From the NCBI RefSeq assembly GCF_947500325.1, contig NZ_CANMRQ010000008.1, forward strand, positions 62,001 to 126,000: a stretch of DNA of 64,000 nt, given 5' to 3'. Positions 38,614 to 47,379 of the stretch are shown one piece after another. This stretch comes from an uncultured Lacinutrix sp. Its GTDB lineage: Bacteria; Bacteroidota; Bacteroidia; Flavobacteriales; Flavobacteriaceae. Position numbers and translations under genes: made by a program. The notes beneath the pieces were generated by a model that ran no database searches, was not told the DNA's origin, and worked only from the letters and a program-made list of their open reading frames with translations. Position 1 is the stretch's first letter. Every line of letters starts with the position of its first letter.

Positions 38614-41367
38614 TTACAAACTATATATAACCCTAAAAGTTAAGAATCTAGGTTGTATAAAATACTCTGTAGCACTTACTGAAAAATTATTAGAATTTGT
38701 AGTGCTCTGTGATTTTGCATCTAATAAATTGGTTGCTTTAAGCTCATATTCAAACTTACTATCTTCATTTTTTCTATATGACAAGGATGCATTCCAAAAC
38801 TGATATGTATTAATTGATCTCTCCTCATCTCTATAGTCGTTATAACTATAATCTGTTTTAAAAGTAAAACTATCTCCTATTAAGGCATCAAATTCTACTG
38901 ATGGCGCATGTGAAAAGAATTTAGAATTAGCAGAAGGCTGATCATTAATAGAATAACGGTAACCAATATCAAAATTTGGAGCTTTTCTAAAATTAGAACT
39001 AAACCCTACATTATAAGTCTGAATATAACTTTCATTGACCGTTGCTCTATTATTAAATAACTGATTAAATTTTGAATAGTTAAAATTACCTCTTAAAGTT
39101 GTTCTAAACTTCCCAAATCTTCTTTGAAACCTACCAAAAACATTTATACTCTCATCTGCAAAATCTGAATTAAACGATGAACTCTGAGTAATTACACTTC
39201 CTTCTGGAAATCTTGAGGTATTTCTAATACCATTTATATTTTTTGTATAATTAATATTTGCGCTTACATTAGTATAGTTAAACATATTAAAACTAAAGTA
39301 CCCCAAATTTAAATTATGAGCCGTTGCACTTTCTAATTCAGGGTTACCGCTATAAATAGAATTATAACTATTTAACACCAAGCCTTTTGCTAAATTAGTC
39401 ACATCAGTAAATTGCGTTTGCATTCTATAATTGAAAATAATATTCTCACTCTTTTTAAGCTGCATGCGCATTGTGAAATCTGGCAACAACCTAAAAAAGT
39501 CATCTTTATATTCTACATTAAATTGTGTGTTTTTAGAAGTGTATGCATGAGCAGAAACTCCAGGTGTAAATGTAAATATCCCAGTTATAAATCGATAATG
39601 CAACCCTAAATAGACATCATTAAAGGTATAAGCTGTATCATTTGTATCTAAACCGTCATTTACAACTGGTAACGGCGTAGGATCAAATACACTACCGTCA
39701 TCTAAATTTTGAAAAATATTACTATTAAAGTCTTGTTTACTATAAATTGTACCCAAAGTAAAATTTATGTTACTTTTTGCATTTAACACTCTCCAATAAT
39801 CAACCTTAGCATCCAACTGATTGGATTTTACTCTTTTTTCTTGAGCGACATCATAATTAGATTGTAAGCCATTTAACCCTAAGCCAAAAGCAGTAATATC
39901 ATAAGGATCTTGCATATCTGGTGGCAAATTATTATTTGTAGGGTCATTTTCTAAAACAGCATTATAAAATGGATCTTCGTCTTGTAGCAAATGTTGCCCT
40001 TCGAATGCAAAAATATTCTTATCATTTAAAGTATAATAATAATTTAAAGACTGCCTAATACTATAAGGTTGAGTCTCCTCTACCTGACCTATATCTCCTA
40101 TTAAAGAGGATACAAAATTTTGATCTTGTGTCTCCTTAGATAAACGCCCTAAAACATTATAGTCTAATTGATTATTTGTGTTAGGCTTGTATTTAGCATT
40201 CAATTTTAACATCCCTAAGTTACTTTTTTGCTCTGTGTTACTAGCAGTGTCTTCATCTGGCCTTGTAATAACGTCATTATCATTACTAATATATTCTACA
40301 CTCCTATTTTCTTGTAATTGTATTTTACTCCCAGAAAAAATAGCAAAACCACCAAGTGTTAATGCTTTATTTGGTGAAATACTAAAGTTAGCTGCTCCAA
40401 ACTTTGTATTGATATCTTTTGCTCTATTATTTTGAAGCTGCAAAAAACCTAATCCATTATTTCCTAGATTTAAATTAGTGCCACTTTGAGTACTTGGCAA
40501 TTGAAAACCTCCAGAGAAATTAAAATAATCTCGTCTAGTAAAAGCTACCTCTCCAATATTATTTAAATCACCAATAAGATTTATACTTTTCTCTGGACTA
40601 TAATAGAATAATTTAGGCTGCGCTATATATAATTCATTATTATCTGCTACTCCAGCACCTCCAGTAACAGTACCAAACCAAAAATTCTTTTTACCTTCTT
40701 TTAACTTTATATTAATAGCAATATTATCTTGATTATTAGTCACACCTCCTAATTGCCCTACATCTGAATAATTTTTAAGCACTTGAACTTTATCTACAGC
40801 ATCTGCAGGGATATTTTTTGTTGCTAATTTAGAATCTCCATCAAAAAACTCTTTTCCTTCAACCATTACTTTACTAACCTGTTTACCTTCTACTTCAATC
40901 TGGCCTTCATCATTAATTTCGACCCCTGGTAATTTTTTAAGCACATCTTCCAGCTTACGCTCTGTACCACTTTTAAAGGAATCTGCATTATAAATTAAAG
41001 TATCGCCACTAATAGTAACAGGCATTTCGTACACTAACTCCACTTCTTCCAAAGCATTATCAATTTTAAGATTAAAATCTTTAGAAATTGAGCTTTCTTT
41101 AGTCTCTAAAACCTCTTCCGAGGTCTTAAAACCTATATAACTCACCTGTATATTATAGGTGCTATTTTTTTCTAATGACAATCTAAATTTCCCTTGATCA
41201 TTAGTAATACCATAAGAATCCATGACTTTAGTTTCTTGATTAATTGCCACAACATTAGCAAGCTCTAAAGGAGAACCAATACTATCTTTTACGACGCCTT
41301 CAAATTTAATTTGGGCAATAGTTGTGCTTGTCACTAATAAAAGTAACAGTGTAAAAATGTTTTTCAT
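38614..41367 (-). CDS. outer-membrane beta-barrel receptor-like protein
   Basis: A 917-aa protein: signal peptide MKNIFTLLLLLVTSTTIAQ, a CarboxypepD_reg-like Ig fold (about 20-100, with VVAINQETKVMDSYGITNDQG), a plug-like region (about 115-210, GDTLIYNADSFKSGTERKLE, VLKKLPGVEI) and a long barrel ending in FLTFRVIYSL. No clear TonB box is seen, which fits the 'outer membrane beta-barrel family' related to TonB-dependent receptors. It is the distal gene of a cluster with two GLPGLI proteins and an aspartic protease, so an envelope transport or protein-handling role is likely. The ligand is unknown. Confidence 0.85.
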   Translation of the reverse strand: MKNIFTLLLLLVTSTTIAQIKFEGVVKDSIGSPLELANVVAINQETKVMDSYGITNDQGKFRLSLEKNSTYNIQVSYIGFKTSEEVLETKESSISKDFNLKIDNALEEVELVYEMPVTISGDTLIYNADSFKSGTERKLEDVLKKLPGVEINDEGQIEVEGKQVSKVMVEGKEFFDGDSKLATKNIPADAVDKVQVLKNYSDVGQLGGVTNNQDNIAINIKLKEGKKNFWFGTVTGGAGVADNNELYIAQPKLFYYSPEKSINLIGDLNNIGEVAFTRRDYFNFSGGFQLPSTQSGTNLNLGNNGLGFLQLQNNRAKDINTKFGAANFSISPNKALTLGGFAIFSGSKIQLQENRSVEYISNDNDVITRPDEDTASNTEQKSNLGMLKLNAKYKPNTNNQLDYNVLGRLSKETQDQNFVSSLIGDIGQVEETQPYSIRQSLNYYYTLNDKNIFAFEGQHLLQDEDPFYNAVLENDPTNNNLPPDMQDPYDITAFGLGLNGLQSNYDVAQEKRVKSNQLDAKVDYWRVLNAKSNINFTLGTIYSKQDFNSNIFQNLDDGSVFDPTPLPVVNDGLDTNDTAYTFNDVYLGLHYRFITGIFTFTPGVSAHAYTSKNTQFNVEYKDDFFRLLPDFTMRMQLKKSENIIFNYRMQTQFTDVTNLAKGLVLNSYNSIYSGNPELESATAHNLNLGYFSFNMFNYTNVSANINYTKNINGIRNTSRFPEGSVITQSSSFNSDFADESINVFGRFQRRFGKFRTTLRGNFNYSKFNQLFNNRATVNESYIQTYNVGFSSNFRKAPNFDIGYRYSINDQPSANSKFFSHAPSVEFDALIGDSFTFKTDYSYNDYRDEERSINTYQFWNASLSYRKNEDSKFEYELKATNLLDAKSQSTTNSNNFSVSATEYFIQPRFLTFRVIYSL

Positions 41368-41417
41368 TATTTGGTTTGGTTATTTTATTAATTAAAAGAA
41401 ATGAGATTAGACTTTTA

Positions 41418-42398
41418 TTAAAAACCACGTCTACCGCCACGATTTCTACCACCGTACATTTCACGCATTTCTTCCATTTTCTTTTTAATAATCTCGTTAT
41501 ATTCTTTCCTAGTTACTTCTTTACCCTTTGCAGGTCTTTTTATCTCTTCTTTTTCATCAGGATTCATTACAATTTTTGAACATAAAATAGTTGTTTTACC
41601 AGAATTCACTTCAAGAATTAAACCTGGTAAACCCCAATACTCTCCTGGGCCTTGATTTACTGGAATTTGCATTGTATACCATGCAACTACCTCTACTTCC
41701 TTAGGTGTCTCAATTAAATCTAAAGGATTTTTGGTTAAATCTACAGTATCGACTTTAGTTGTATCTTCCGTTTTTTCTTCAACTTCTACTTTTTCATTTA
41801 TCTTTTTTGCTGTACCATCTTTTGCAGCAATACTTCTACTCCCTTTATTTTCTTCTTTTTTACCATCTCGGTTACCTCTTCTTCTTCGCATATTTGACCA
41901 ATCCATTTCATCTACAGGTTTCATAGCAACGGCTTTCATACACATGTATTGACCAATTTTTTTTGTCTCGCCGGTCATTTTCCATTCTAAAGCAGTGAGA
42001 TCGTCTGTAATTAAAAACTGCTTTCCAAAAAACTCTTTATCCTCAATAATTTTTGCTTCTTTAACATTTTTATACTTAGCACCATCTGTAAAACTACTTG
42101 CAAATCCTCCAAATCTACCCATTCCCGCTCCTGGTGCTGCTAATTTTTGCTCTTCGGCATAAGTTGATTCAGATCTATTAAATGTTAATGTATATGTTTT
42201 CTCTAAAAAACTCTTCATACGCTCCATTATCATTTTTTTTCGCTCTGGACTCATTTGTCTTCCTCCAAACCCATCCATATCCATAGTAGTTTTAGATTCA
42301 TAAGTTGCTACACCTTGAAAATCTGCCTGAGCAAACGTAAATACAGATGTAAAAATAGCCAAAGAGGCTAAAATGGTCTTAATCGTTATTGATCTCAT
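41418..42398 (-). CDS. GLPGLI family protein (second copy)
   Basis: A 326-aa secreted or outer-membrane-associated protein of the Bacteroidetes GLPGLI family, whose function is unknown. The family motif GLPGLI is at residues 256-261, in PVNQGPGEYWGLPGLILEV. I chose ATG at 42398 (MRSITIKTILASLAIFTSVFTFAQ, a good signal peptide); the longer frame to 42464 runs through the promoter region. Compared with the 43746 copy it has a charged insert (about 165-235: RRRRGNRDGKKEENKG, EKVEVEEKTEDTTK) and a basic, Gly/Arg-rich tail (GGRNRGGRRGF). It lies 50 nt upstream of the barrel gene. Confidence 0.85.
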   Translation of the reverse strand: MRSITIKTILASLAIFTSVFTFAQADFQGVATYESKTTMDMDGFGGRQMSPERKKMIMERMKSFLEKTYTLTFNRSESTYAEEQKLAAPGAGMGRFGGFASSFTDGAKYKNVKEAKIIEDKEFFGKQFLITDDLTALEWKMTGETKKIGQYMCMKAVAMKPVDEMDWSNMRRRRGNRDGKKEENKGSRSIAAKDGTAKKINEKVEVEEKTEDTTKVDTVDLTKNPLDLIETPKEVEVVAWYTMQIPVNQGPGEYWGLPGLILEVNSGKTTILCSKIVMNPDEKEEIKRPAKGKEVTRKEYNEIIKKKMEEMREMYGGRNRGGRRGF

Positions 42399-42422
42399 TG
42401 TCTTGTGTCTTAGATATTTATT

Positions 42423-42448
42423 CAAAATTACAGTTATAATAACTGTAA
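42423..42448 (-). promoter_or_regulatory. internal promoter box overlapped by a perfect palindrome
   Basis: On the minus strand TAATTTTG (42430 to 42423) is a perfect TAnnTTTG box, 25 nt before the GLPGLI start at 42398. A perfect 9-3-9 palindrome (TTACAGTTA, 3 nt, TAACTGTAA; 42428-42448) overlaps its upstream edge and fills the spacer. The layout suggests an operator controlling a second transcript for this GLPGLI gene and the barrel gene. No TTG at -33 was found. Confidence 0.5.
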
Positions 42449-42550
42449 GACGACTGACGACCAAAAAAGTTTAGCTTAAATACGTTAAATTATTCTTAAA
42501 ATTTGATTTTAAACAAACTCTTCTTTCTGTTCAACTAACTTCTCGTTTTC

Positions 42551-43723
42551 TTAAATCAATCTTTTTAAGAAAATAATAATTTCTTTCGTTTTCCCTTCTA
42601 AGCTTTTCACCTTTACAACTACACTTTTTCCTTCCTCTTTTAAAAGACACCTATAGTTCTTTATGTTTTTTGATATTTCTGCATTTAAAGAAAGGACTTC
42701 ATCTCCATCCCTTACTCCTTTCTTATATGCCTCGCTATTTTTCACCACATTTTCAATCATTATTTTCCCTTCTTCTTTAACTAAAGAGAATCCGCTTAAT
42801 GGGAATTCAAATTCATTTACATATTGGCTATTAGCTTTAAAATATAGTTTCTTATTTCTATAATCTAAGATTGTATTAAGCCTCTTTATAATTTTTATTC
42901 CCAAAATCCCAGTGTAATTTGGAGATGCTGTTACACCAGATTCACTGTTTGTTATATCTATTGGCATCTCTCCAAATTCAAATTTTTTAAATTTTACTTT
43001 TTTAGCAGCACCAATCTTAAACACTGTAGTGGTAGTCAATCCTTCTGCTTTAGATTCTATTGTCTTCCCTATTAATGTTTCTATTTTATTTTTTTTTGCA
43101 AAAGGAGTGTTCAATAAAAAAGTTGTATTAGCACCAGAATCAAAAAGAAAATTCCCTTTAAATTTTTTATCATTCCCAATTAAAAACTCAAGTTCAACTT
43201 CTGGTATTAAACCATAACCAAGTACAACATCTGTTGACACATATTCTTTATATTTTTTTACGTCTTTAACATTATTATATAGTGCAATTTCTTCTTTATC
43301 AAAATCAAGTCTAGTTACATATTCATTTAAAATATCTGCACCAACAATTCCATCTATTTTCTGACTGGCCTTTTTAGATATTTTATTTAAATCTACCAAA
43401 ACCATATGCTTCCCATTTAACACCACATCATTTACTATTAATTTTTGTGACAATGCTATATTATACATTTCGCTTCCTCCTGCTCCAGTTGCTGGTTGTT
43501 GATAATCTGCTTTTATCCCAAGTTCTTTTGCTTTAGTTTCATCTAACACTATTGCGGATGCACCTGTATCAAAAATAAAATTTAACACCTCATCACTATC
43601 ATTCACTTTTACCTTAACATACATTAAACCATCTAACTCAAAAGGGATAGTAGCAACTTGGGCTTGTACTTGAATTATAGTAGCAAACAGAAATAACGAT
43701 ATTGTTTTATAAATCAATTTCAT
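42551..43723 (-). CDS. retropepsin-like aspartic protease with PDZ domain
   Basis: A 390-aa protein: signal peptide MKLIYKTISLFLFATIIQVQAQ, then two tandem pepsin-like half domains with FDTGA at 51-55 and FDSGA at 194-198. Each is followed by the usual hydrophobic strand (GIVGADIL, GILGIKII). A C-terminal PDZ domain spans about 312-385. The two D-(T/S)-G motifs in one chain mean an intramolecular active site could form. It should act in the periplasm or at the envelope. It lies between two GLPGLI genes, which makes them or the barrel protein plausible partners; that is inference. Confidence 0.85.
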   Translation of the reverse strand: MKLIYKTISLFLFATIIQVQAQVATIPFELDGLMYVKVKVNDSDEVLNFIFDTGASAIVLDETKAKELGIKADYQQPATGAGGSEMYNIALSQKLIVNDVVLNGKHMVLVDLNKISKKASQKIDGIVGADILNEYVTRLDFDKEEIALYNNVKDVKKYKEYVSTDVVLGYGLIPEVELEFLIGNDKKFKGNFLFDSGANTTFLLNTPFAKKNKIETLIGKTIESKAEGLTTTTVFKIGAAKKVKFKKFEFGEMPIDITNSESGVTASPNYTGILGIKIIKRLNTILDYRNKKLYFKANSQYVNEFEFPLSGFSLVKEEGKIMIENVVKNSEAYKKGVRDGDEVLSLNAEISKNIKNYRCLLKEEGKSVVVKVKSLEGKTKEIIIFLKRLI

Positions 43724-43745
43724 AAATATATTTAGCTATTTACAA

Positions 43746-44558
43746 TTACCCTCCAATACGGATTACAGATCTAGAACCGTCATTACCTCTACCATGAAAC
43801 TGCTCCATCATTTCTTGAGATTTCTTGTCCATGATAGCTTCAAACTTTTCTTGAGTAACTACTTTTCCTTTTTTAGGCTCAACAATATCAACTTTTTCTT
43901 TAGGATTTAATACTAATTTCGAACACACTAATGTCAATTCTCCATCATTAATTTCTAAAATTAGACCTGGCAAACCTTGAAAGTCTCCAGGACCATTATT
44001 TACAGGTATTTGCATTGTATACCAAGCTGTAGTTACTCTATCTTTTTCAACTGTTTCAATATTACCATCAGTTGTCATTGTCTTAGTTTCATATTTTTCT
44101 TTAAAAATAGCTTTGTTACATATATACTCTCCTATACTTTTAGTCTCTTTTACTAACTCCCATTTTCTTGGTTCTATAGAATCTTTTATTAAAAATCGTT
44201 TACCATAAACTTCTGAATCTCTAGTATACCTATTCTCCTTTATATTTTTATAAGTTACATCTGAATTACCTGATACTGTAATAGAAATACCACTAGATGG
44301 TTTTGGTGATGGCGCAGCTAAACTTTTATTTTGCTTGTAGATAGATTCTTCTTTTGTAAATACAAGTGTATATTCTTGTTGAAATTGCTTAACCAATTGA
44401 GCAGCAATCTGCTTTTGCATTTCAGAATCGATATTTGCATCATCCATTTTGAAATCTAATTTTCTATGAGACTTATAAGTTGCTACACCCTGAAAATCTT
44501 GTGCAAAAACAGAACCTGTAATAATAAATGTTATTAATAATAATATTATTCGTTTCAT
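43746..44558 (-). CDS. GLPGLI family protein (first copy)
   Basis: 270 aa with signal peptide MKRIILLLITFIITGSVFAQ and the motif GLPGLI at 195-200 inside PVNNGPGDFQGLPGLILEI. Shared blocks with the 41418 copy (DFQGVATY, TAWYTMQIPVN, LVCSK.VLNPKEK) show the two are paralogues. It lacks the long charged insert of the other copy. It lies 22 nt from its neighbours on both sides, so it is co-transcribed with the small upstream protein and the aspartic protease. The biochemical function is not known. Confidence 0.85.
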   Translation of the reverse strand: MKRIILLLITFIITGSVFAQDFQGVATYKSHRKLDFKMDDANIDSEMQKQIAAQLVKQFQQEYTLVFTKEESIYKQNKSLAAPSPKPSSGISITVSGNSDVTYKNIKENRYTRDSEVYGKRFLIKDSIEPRKWELVKETKSIGEYICNKAIFKEKYETKTMTTDGNIETVEKDRVTTAWYTMQIPVNNGPGDFQGLPGLILEINDGELTLVCSKLVLNPKEKVDIVEPKKGKVVTQEKFEAIMDKKSQEMMEQFHGRGNDGSRSVIRIGG

Positions 44559-44580
44559 CTTTAATTATATTTAATAGTTA

Positions 44581-45042
44581 TTAATTTATATAGTATTTCC
44601 TTGCTGCCTCATAAATTTTCTCTGCATTTTTAAAAAATTGTTCTCTATCTTCAACACCACCTGTAACCTTATAAGACAATTGTTTTGTAATTCCAGACTC
44701 GACATCTTCTTTCTTTAGGCATGTAATTTTAAATTCTAAACCACCTTTAGAATCTATTTCTGTAAAAATCTCATCTAAATCATCAATTTTAAAAGATTTC
44801 TCAAGTTCTTTAAGCGACTCTACTTTTAATTCAATTTTTAAATCGGTAACCTCTCCATTAGAATAAGCATTTCCCTTATTTAGATGTTGCTTATGAATAC
44901 TTAAATGTTTATTATGAGCATCCAAATGTTTAGTTTGACTAAAACCGTTTAGAGCAAATAAAGCAAAGCAAAGTGCTACTATTTTTTTACTCACATTACT
45001 TTTATTAATGCGGTGATTTTGTTTTTGTTTTAAAATTTCCAT
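44581..45042 (-). CDS. small secreted His-rich protein, unknown function
   Basis: 153 aa, first gene of the GLPGLI cluster. A long basic n-region precedes the hydrophobic VALCFALFALNGFSQ, giving a signal peptide cut near residue 36. Directly after it is a His-rich stretch, KHLDAHNKHLSIHKQHL, with five His in 17 residues, which could bind a metal. The remainder is a small alpha/beta region with one Cys. I do not recognise a family. The position next to a two-component system suggests it may be an accessory or signal protein. Confidence 0.7.
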   Translation of the reverse strand: MEILKQKQNHRINKSNVSKKIVALCFALFALNGFSQTKHLDAHNKHLSIHKQHLNKGNAYSNGEVTDLKIELKVESLKELEKSFKIDDLDEIFTEIDSKGGLEFKITCLKKEDVESGITKQLSYKVTGGVEDREQFFKNAEKIYEAARKYYIN

Positions 45043-45096
45043 TTTTGATTGTGTTTAAATTCCTTACAAATATCAATACGAATTTTAATTATTATA

Positions 45097-45121
45097 GTTA
45101 ACTACTGTTAACGAGTGTTAA
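45097..45121. promoter_or_regulatory. three GTTAA direct repeats, candidate response-regulator operator
   Basis: GTTAA occurs at 45097, 45107 and 45117, exactly one helical turn apart, in the 119-nt divergent region between the GLPGLI cluster (-) and the kinase/regulator pair (+). OmpR/PhoB-type regulators bind tandem direct repeats with 10-11 bp spacing. The repeats end 4 nt before the -33 TTG of the kinase promoter, an activator position, and lie 55-80 nt upstream of the minus-strand start. Confidence 0.65.
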
Positions 45122-45125
45122 GCGA

Positions 45126-45157
45126 TTGGTTTTCTATATATTTAACCTTTACTTTTG
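45126..45157 (+). promoter_or_regulatory. promoter of the kinase-regulator operon (leaderless)
   Basis: TTG at 45126-45128, 21 nt, then TACTTTTG at 45150-45157, a perfect TAnnTTTG. The expected start of transcription falls at or within a few nt of the ATG at 45162, so the mRNA is probably leaderless or nearly so. Confidence 0.65.
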
Positions 45158-45161
45158 ACCT

Positions 45162-46673
45162 ATGAATACAACTAAATTTAGGTGGGTTTTATACTTTATA
45201 ATACTTGTTATTATAAGTACAATAACAATTCAAGTCTATTGGAATTATAAAAATTACCAAATAAATAAACAGCAACTTATTAATGACGTTCAGGTTAGTT
45301 TAGATAATTCTATAGACACCTATTATGAGAATTTAGCAAAACAAAACACTATGGGTTTTGTTATAAATGGAAATAGCCAAGCCAATTTTTTTGAGGAAGG
45401 CGGCGAATTTAGCTCTATAATAAATGGATTAAAAATAGATGAAAACGGATTAGAAAAGGTTGATTCAATCTCTAGAAACTTACCTAAGGGCATTACTATT
45501 ATTCGCGGATTTGAAGCCGATTCTTTAAACAAAGAAATACATAACAATAATCATTTTTTTAAATTAGACAGCATAAAAAATCAAATTGAGTCCTCTAAAT
45601 TCAAAAGTAATAATACTCAAAAACCTGATTTTGAATTTTTAACTTCCAAAGTGGTACTTTCAATCACCAATGACACCTTAAAACTAAAAGACATAGATTC
45701 GCTTTTACAATTAGAATTAAACCGAAAAGCATTAAATTTAGATTACAGTCTTACTTTTAATCATCCTAATAAAGACATCCAAATATTTAATGCTTTACCT
45801 GAAGAAAACAAAGGTTTATCTACTTCATCAAAATCTTTGTTTTTACCTGAAAACAGCATTTTAAATGTTCATTTTAAAAATGAAACAAAACTTATTCTTA
45901 AACGCATTTTATCTGGCATTTTATTATCTACGCTTTTAGTATTAGCCGTTATCTCTTGTTTATTTTATCTATTAAACATTATAAACAAGCAAAAGCAACT
46001 AGCAGAAGTTAAAAATGACCTTATTAGTAATATCACCCATGAATTTAAAACACCTATTGCTACGATTGGAGTTGCATTAGAAAGTATTAAAGATTTTAAT
46101 GTTATTGACGATAAAGAGAAAACAAAAAAATATTTAAACCTATCAACCAACCAACTCTCTAAGTTAAATGTTATGGTAGAAAAACTTTTAGAAACTGCAA
46201 CTTTAGACAGTGATAATTTAGAGCTAAATAAAGAAAATATAAATATTTCACAATTACTAAATCTGCAAGTAGAAAAACACCAAATGCAAACACAGGAAAA
46301 GGAATTAAGTTTTAGTACTTCTCCTGACGACATCATTGCAAAAATTGATGGATTCCACTTTGAAAACGCAATCAATAATATTATAGATAATGCAGTAAAA
46401 TATGGAGGTGATTCTATTAAAGTGAATATCTCTAAAAAGGAAAACATTGTAGAAATAGCAATATCGGACACTGGAAACTCTTTAACTCAAGAACAATCAA
46501 ACCAAATTTTCGAGAAATTTTATCGCGTACCTAAAGGCAATACACACGATATAAAAGGTTTTGGCATTGGTCTATATTATACTAAAAAAATTATAGAAAA
46601 ACATGGTGGCACCATCTCTGTAGATCTATCTAACAATACAATTTTTAATATCACTATTCCAAATGAATACTAA
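45162..46673 (+). CDS. sensor histidine kinase
   Basis: A 503-aa membrane kinase. TM1 is at about 9-26 and TM2 at about 249-272, with a 220-residue periplasmic sensor between them of no recognisable family. The H box SNITHEFKTPIATIG has the phospho-acceptor His293. The N box (NAINNIIDNAVKYGG) and G boxes (SDTGN, GFGIGLYYTKKIIEKHGG) complete the HATPase. There is no HAMP domain of usual length between TM2 and the H box. It overlaps the response regulator by 11 nt and is divergent from the GLPGLI/protease/barrel cluster, its likely target. Confidence 0.92.
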   Translation: MNTTKFRWVLYFIILVIISTITIQVYWNYKNYQINKQQLINDVQVSLDNSIDTYYENLAKQNTMGFVINGNSQANFFEEGGEFSSIINGLKIDENGLEKVDSISRNLPKGITIIRGFEADSLNKEIHNNNHFFKLDSIKNQIESSKFKSNNTQKPDFEFLTSKVVLSITNDTLKLKDIDSLLQLELNRKALNLDYSLTFNHPNKDIQIFNALPEENKGLSTSSKSLFLPENSILNVHFKNETKLILKRILSGILLSTLLVLAVISCLFYLLNIINKQKQLAEVKNDLISNITHEFKTPIATIGVALESIKDFNVIDDKEKTKKYLNLSTNQLSKLNVMVEKLLETATLDSDNLELNKENINISQLLNLQVEKHQMQTQEKELSFSTSPDDIIAKIDGFHFENAINNIIDNAVKYGGDSIKVNISKKENIVEIAISDTGNSLTQEQSNQIFEKFYRVPKGNTHDIKGFGIGLYYTKKIIEKHGGTISVDLSNNTIFNITIPNEY

Positions 46674-47346
46674 GACTACTATTCTTTTAGCTGAAGACGA
46701 ACCAGCATTAGGCCAGATAATTAAAGAAAGTTTAGAAACTAGAAACTTTGATGTATTACTATGTGAAAATGGTGAAATAGCACTAGACACATATCATACT
46801 AAGACACCTAAAATATTAGTATTGGACGTTATGATGCCCAAGAAAGATGGCTTTACACTAGCCAAAGAAATTAGAGAAATAGATAATGAAATTCCTATTA
46901 TTTTTTTAACTGCCAAATCTCAAACTCAAGATGTCGTTGAAGGCTTTCATATTGGTGGTAACGATTACTTAAAAAAACCTTTTAGCATTGAAGAGCTTAT
47001 TGTACGTATTCAAAACTTATTGCAACGCAGTATAACACAAAAATCTGCTGAAACAATAATTATTTCTGACTTTACATTCGATTTCCCAAAACAATTACTA
47101 CAATATAAAAACGAAGCCCCGAAACAACTTACGCACAGAGAAGCACATCTATTATTTCATTTAACTAAAAATAAAAACCAAGTATTAAACCGCTCATTAA
47201 TTCTTAATAAACTTTGGGGTAACGACGATTTTTTTAGCGGAAGAAGCATGGACGTATTCATAACAAAATTGCGTAAAAAGCTTAAACAAGACGAAACCAT
47301 ACAAATTATTAACGTTCGTGGTTTTGGTTATAAATTGGTTTGCTAA
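46663..47346 (+). CDS. OmpR-family response regulator
   Basis: 227 aa. The receiver domain has acidic pair ED at 11-12, phospho-acceptor Asp55 in LVLDVMMPKKDGF and Lys in LKKPFSIEEL near 105. The C-terminal winged helix (about 130-227: LTHREAHLLFHL, MDVFITKLRKKLK, IINVRGFGYKLV) is of OmpR/PhoB type. It is translated from the same mRNA as the kinase through an 11-nt overlap. The GTTAA repeats at 45097-45121 are its candidate binding site. Confidence 0.94.
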   Translation: MNTKTTILLAEDEPALGQIIKESLETRNFDVLLCENGEIALDTYHTKTPKILVLDVMMPKKDGFTLAKEIREIDNEIPIIFLTAKSQTQDVVEGFHIGGNDYLKKPFSIEELIVRIQNLLQRSITQKSAETIIISDFTFDFPKQLLQYKNEAPKQLTHREAHLLFHLTKNKNQVLNRSLILNKLWGNDDFFSGRSMDVFITKLRKKLKQDETIQIINVRGFGYKLVC

Positions 47347-47379
47347 AAGTGGATTGATTTTTGTACTTTACAAACTATA

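Noticed and set aside
45965-46471. A 168-codon minus-strand ORF inside the histidine kinase gene.
   Set aside because: It lies opposite the conserved H and N boxes of the kinase and shows a Ser/Phe/Leu-rich composition typical of antisense frames.
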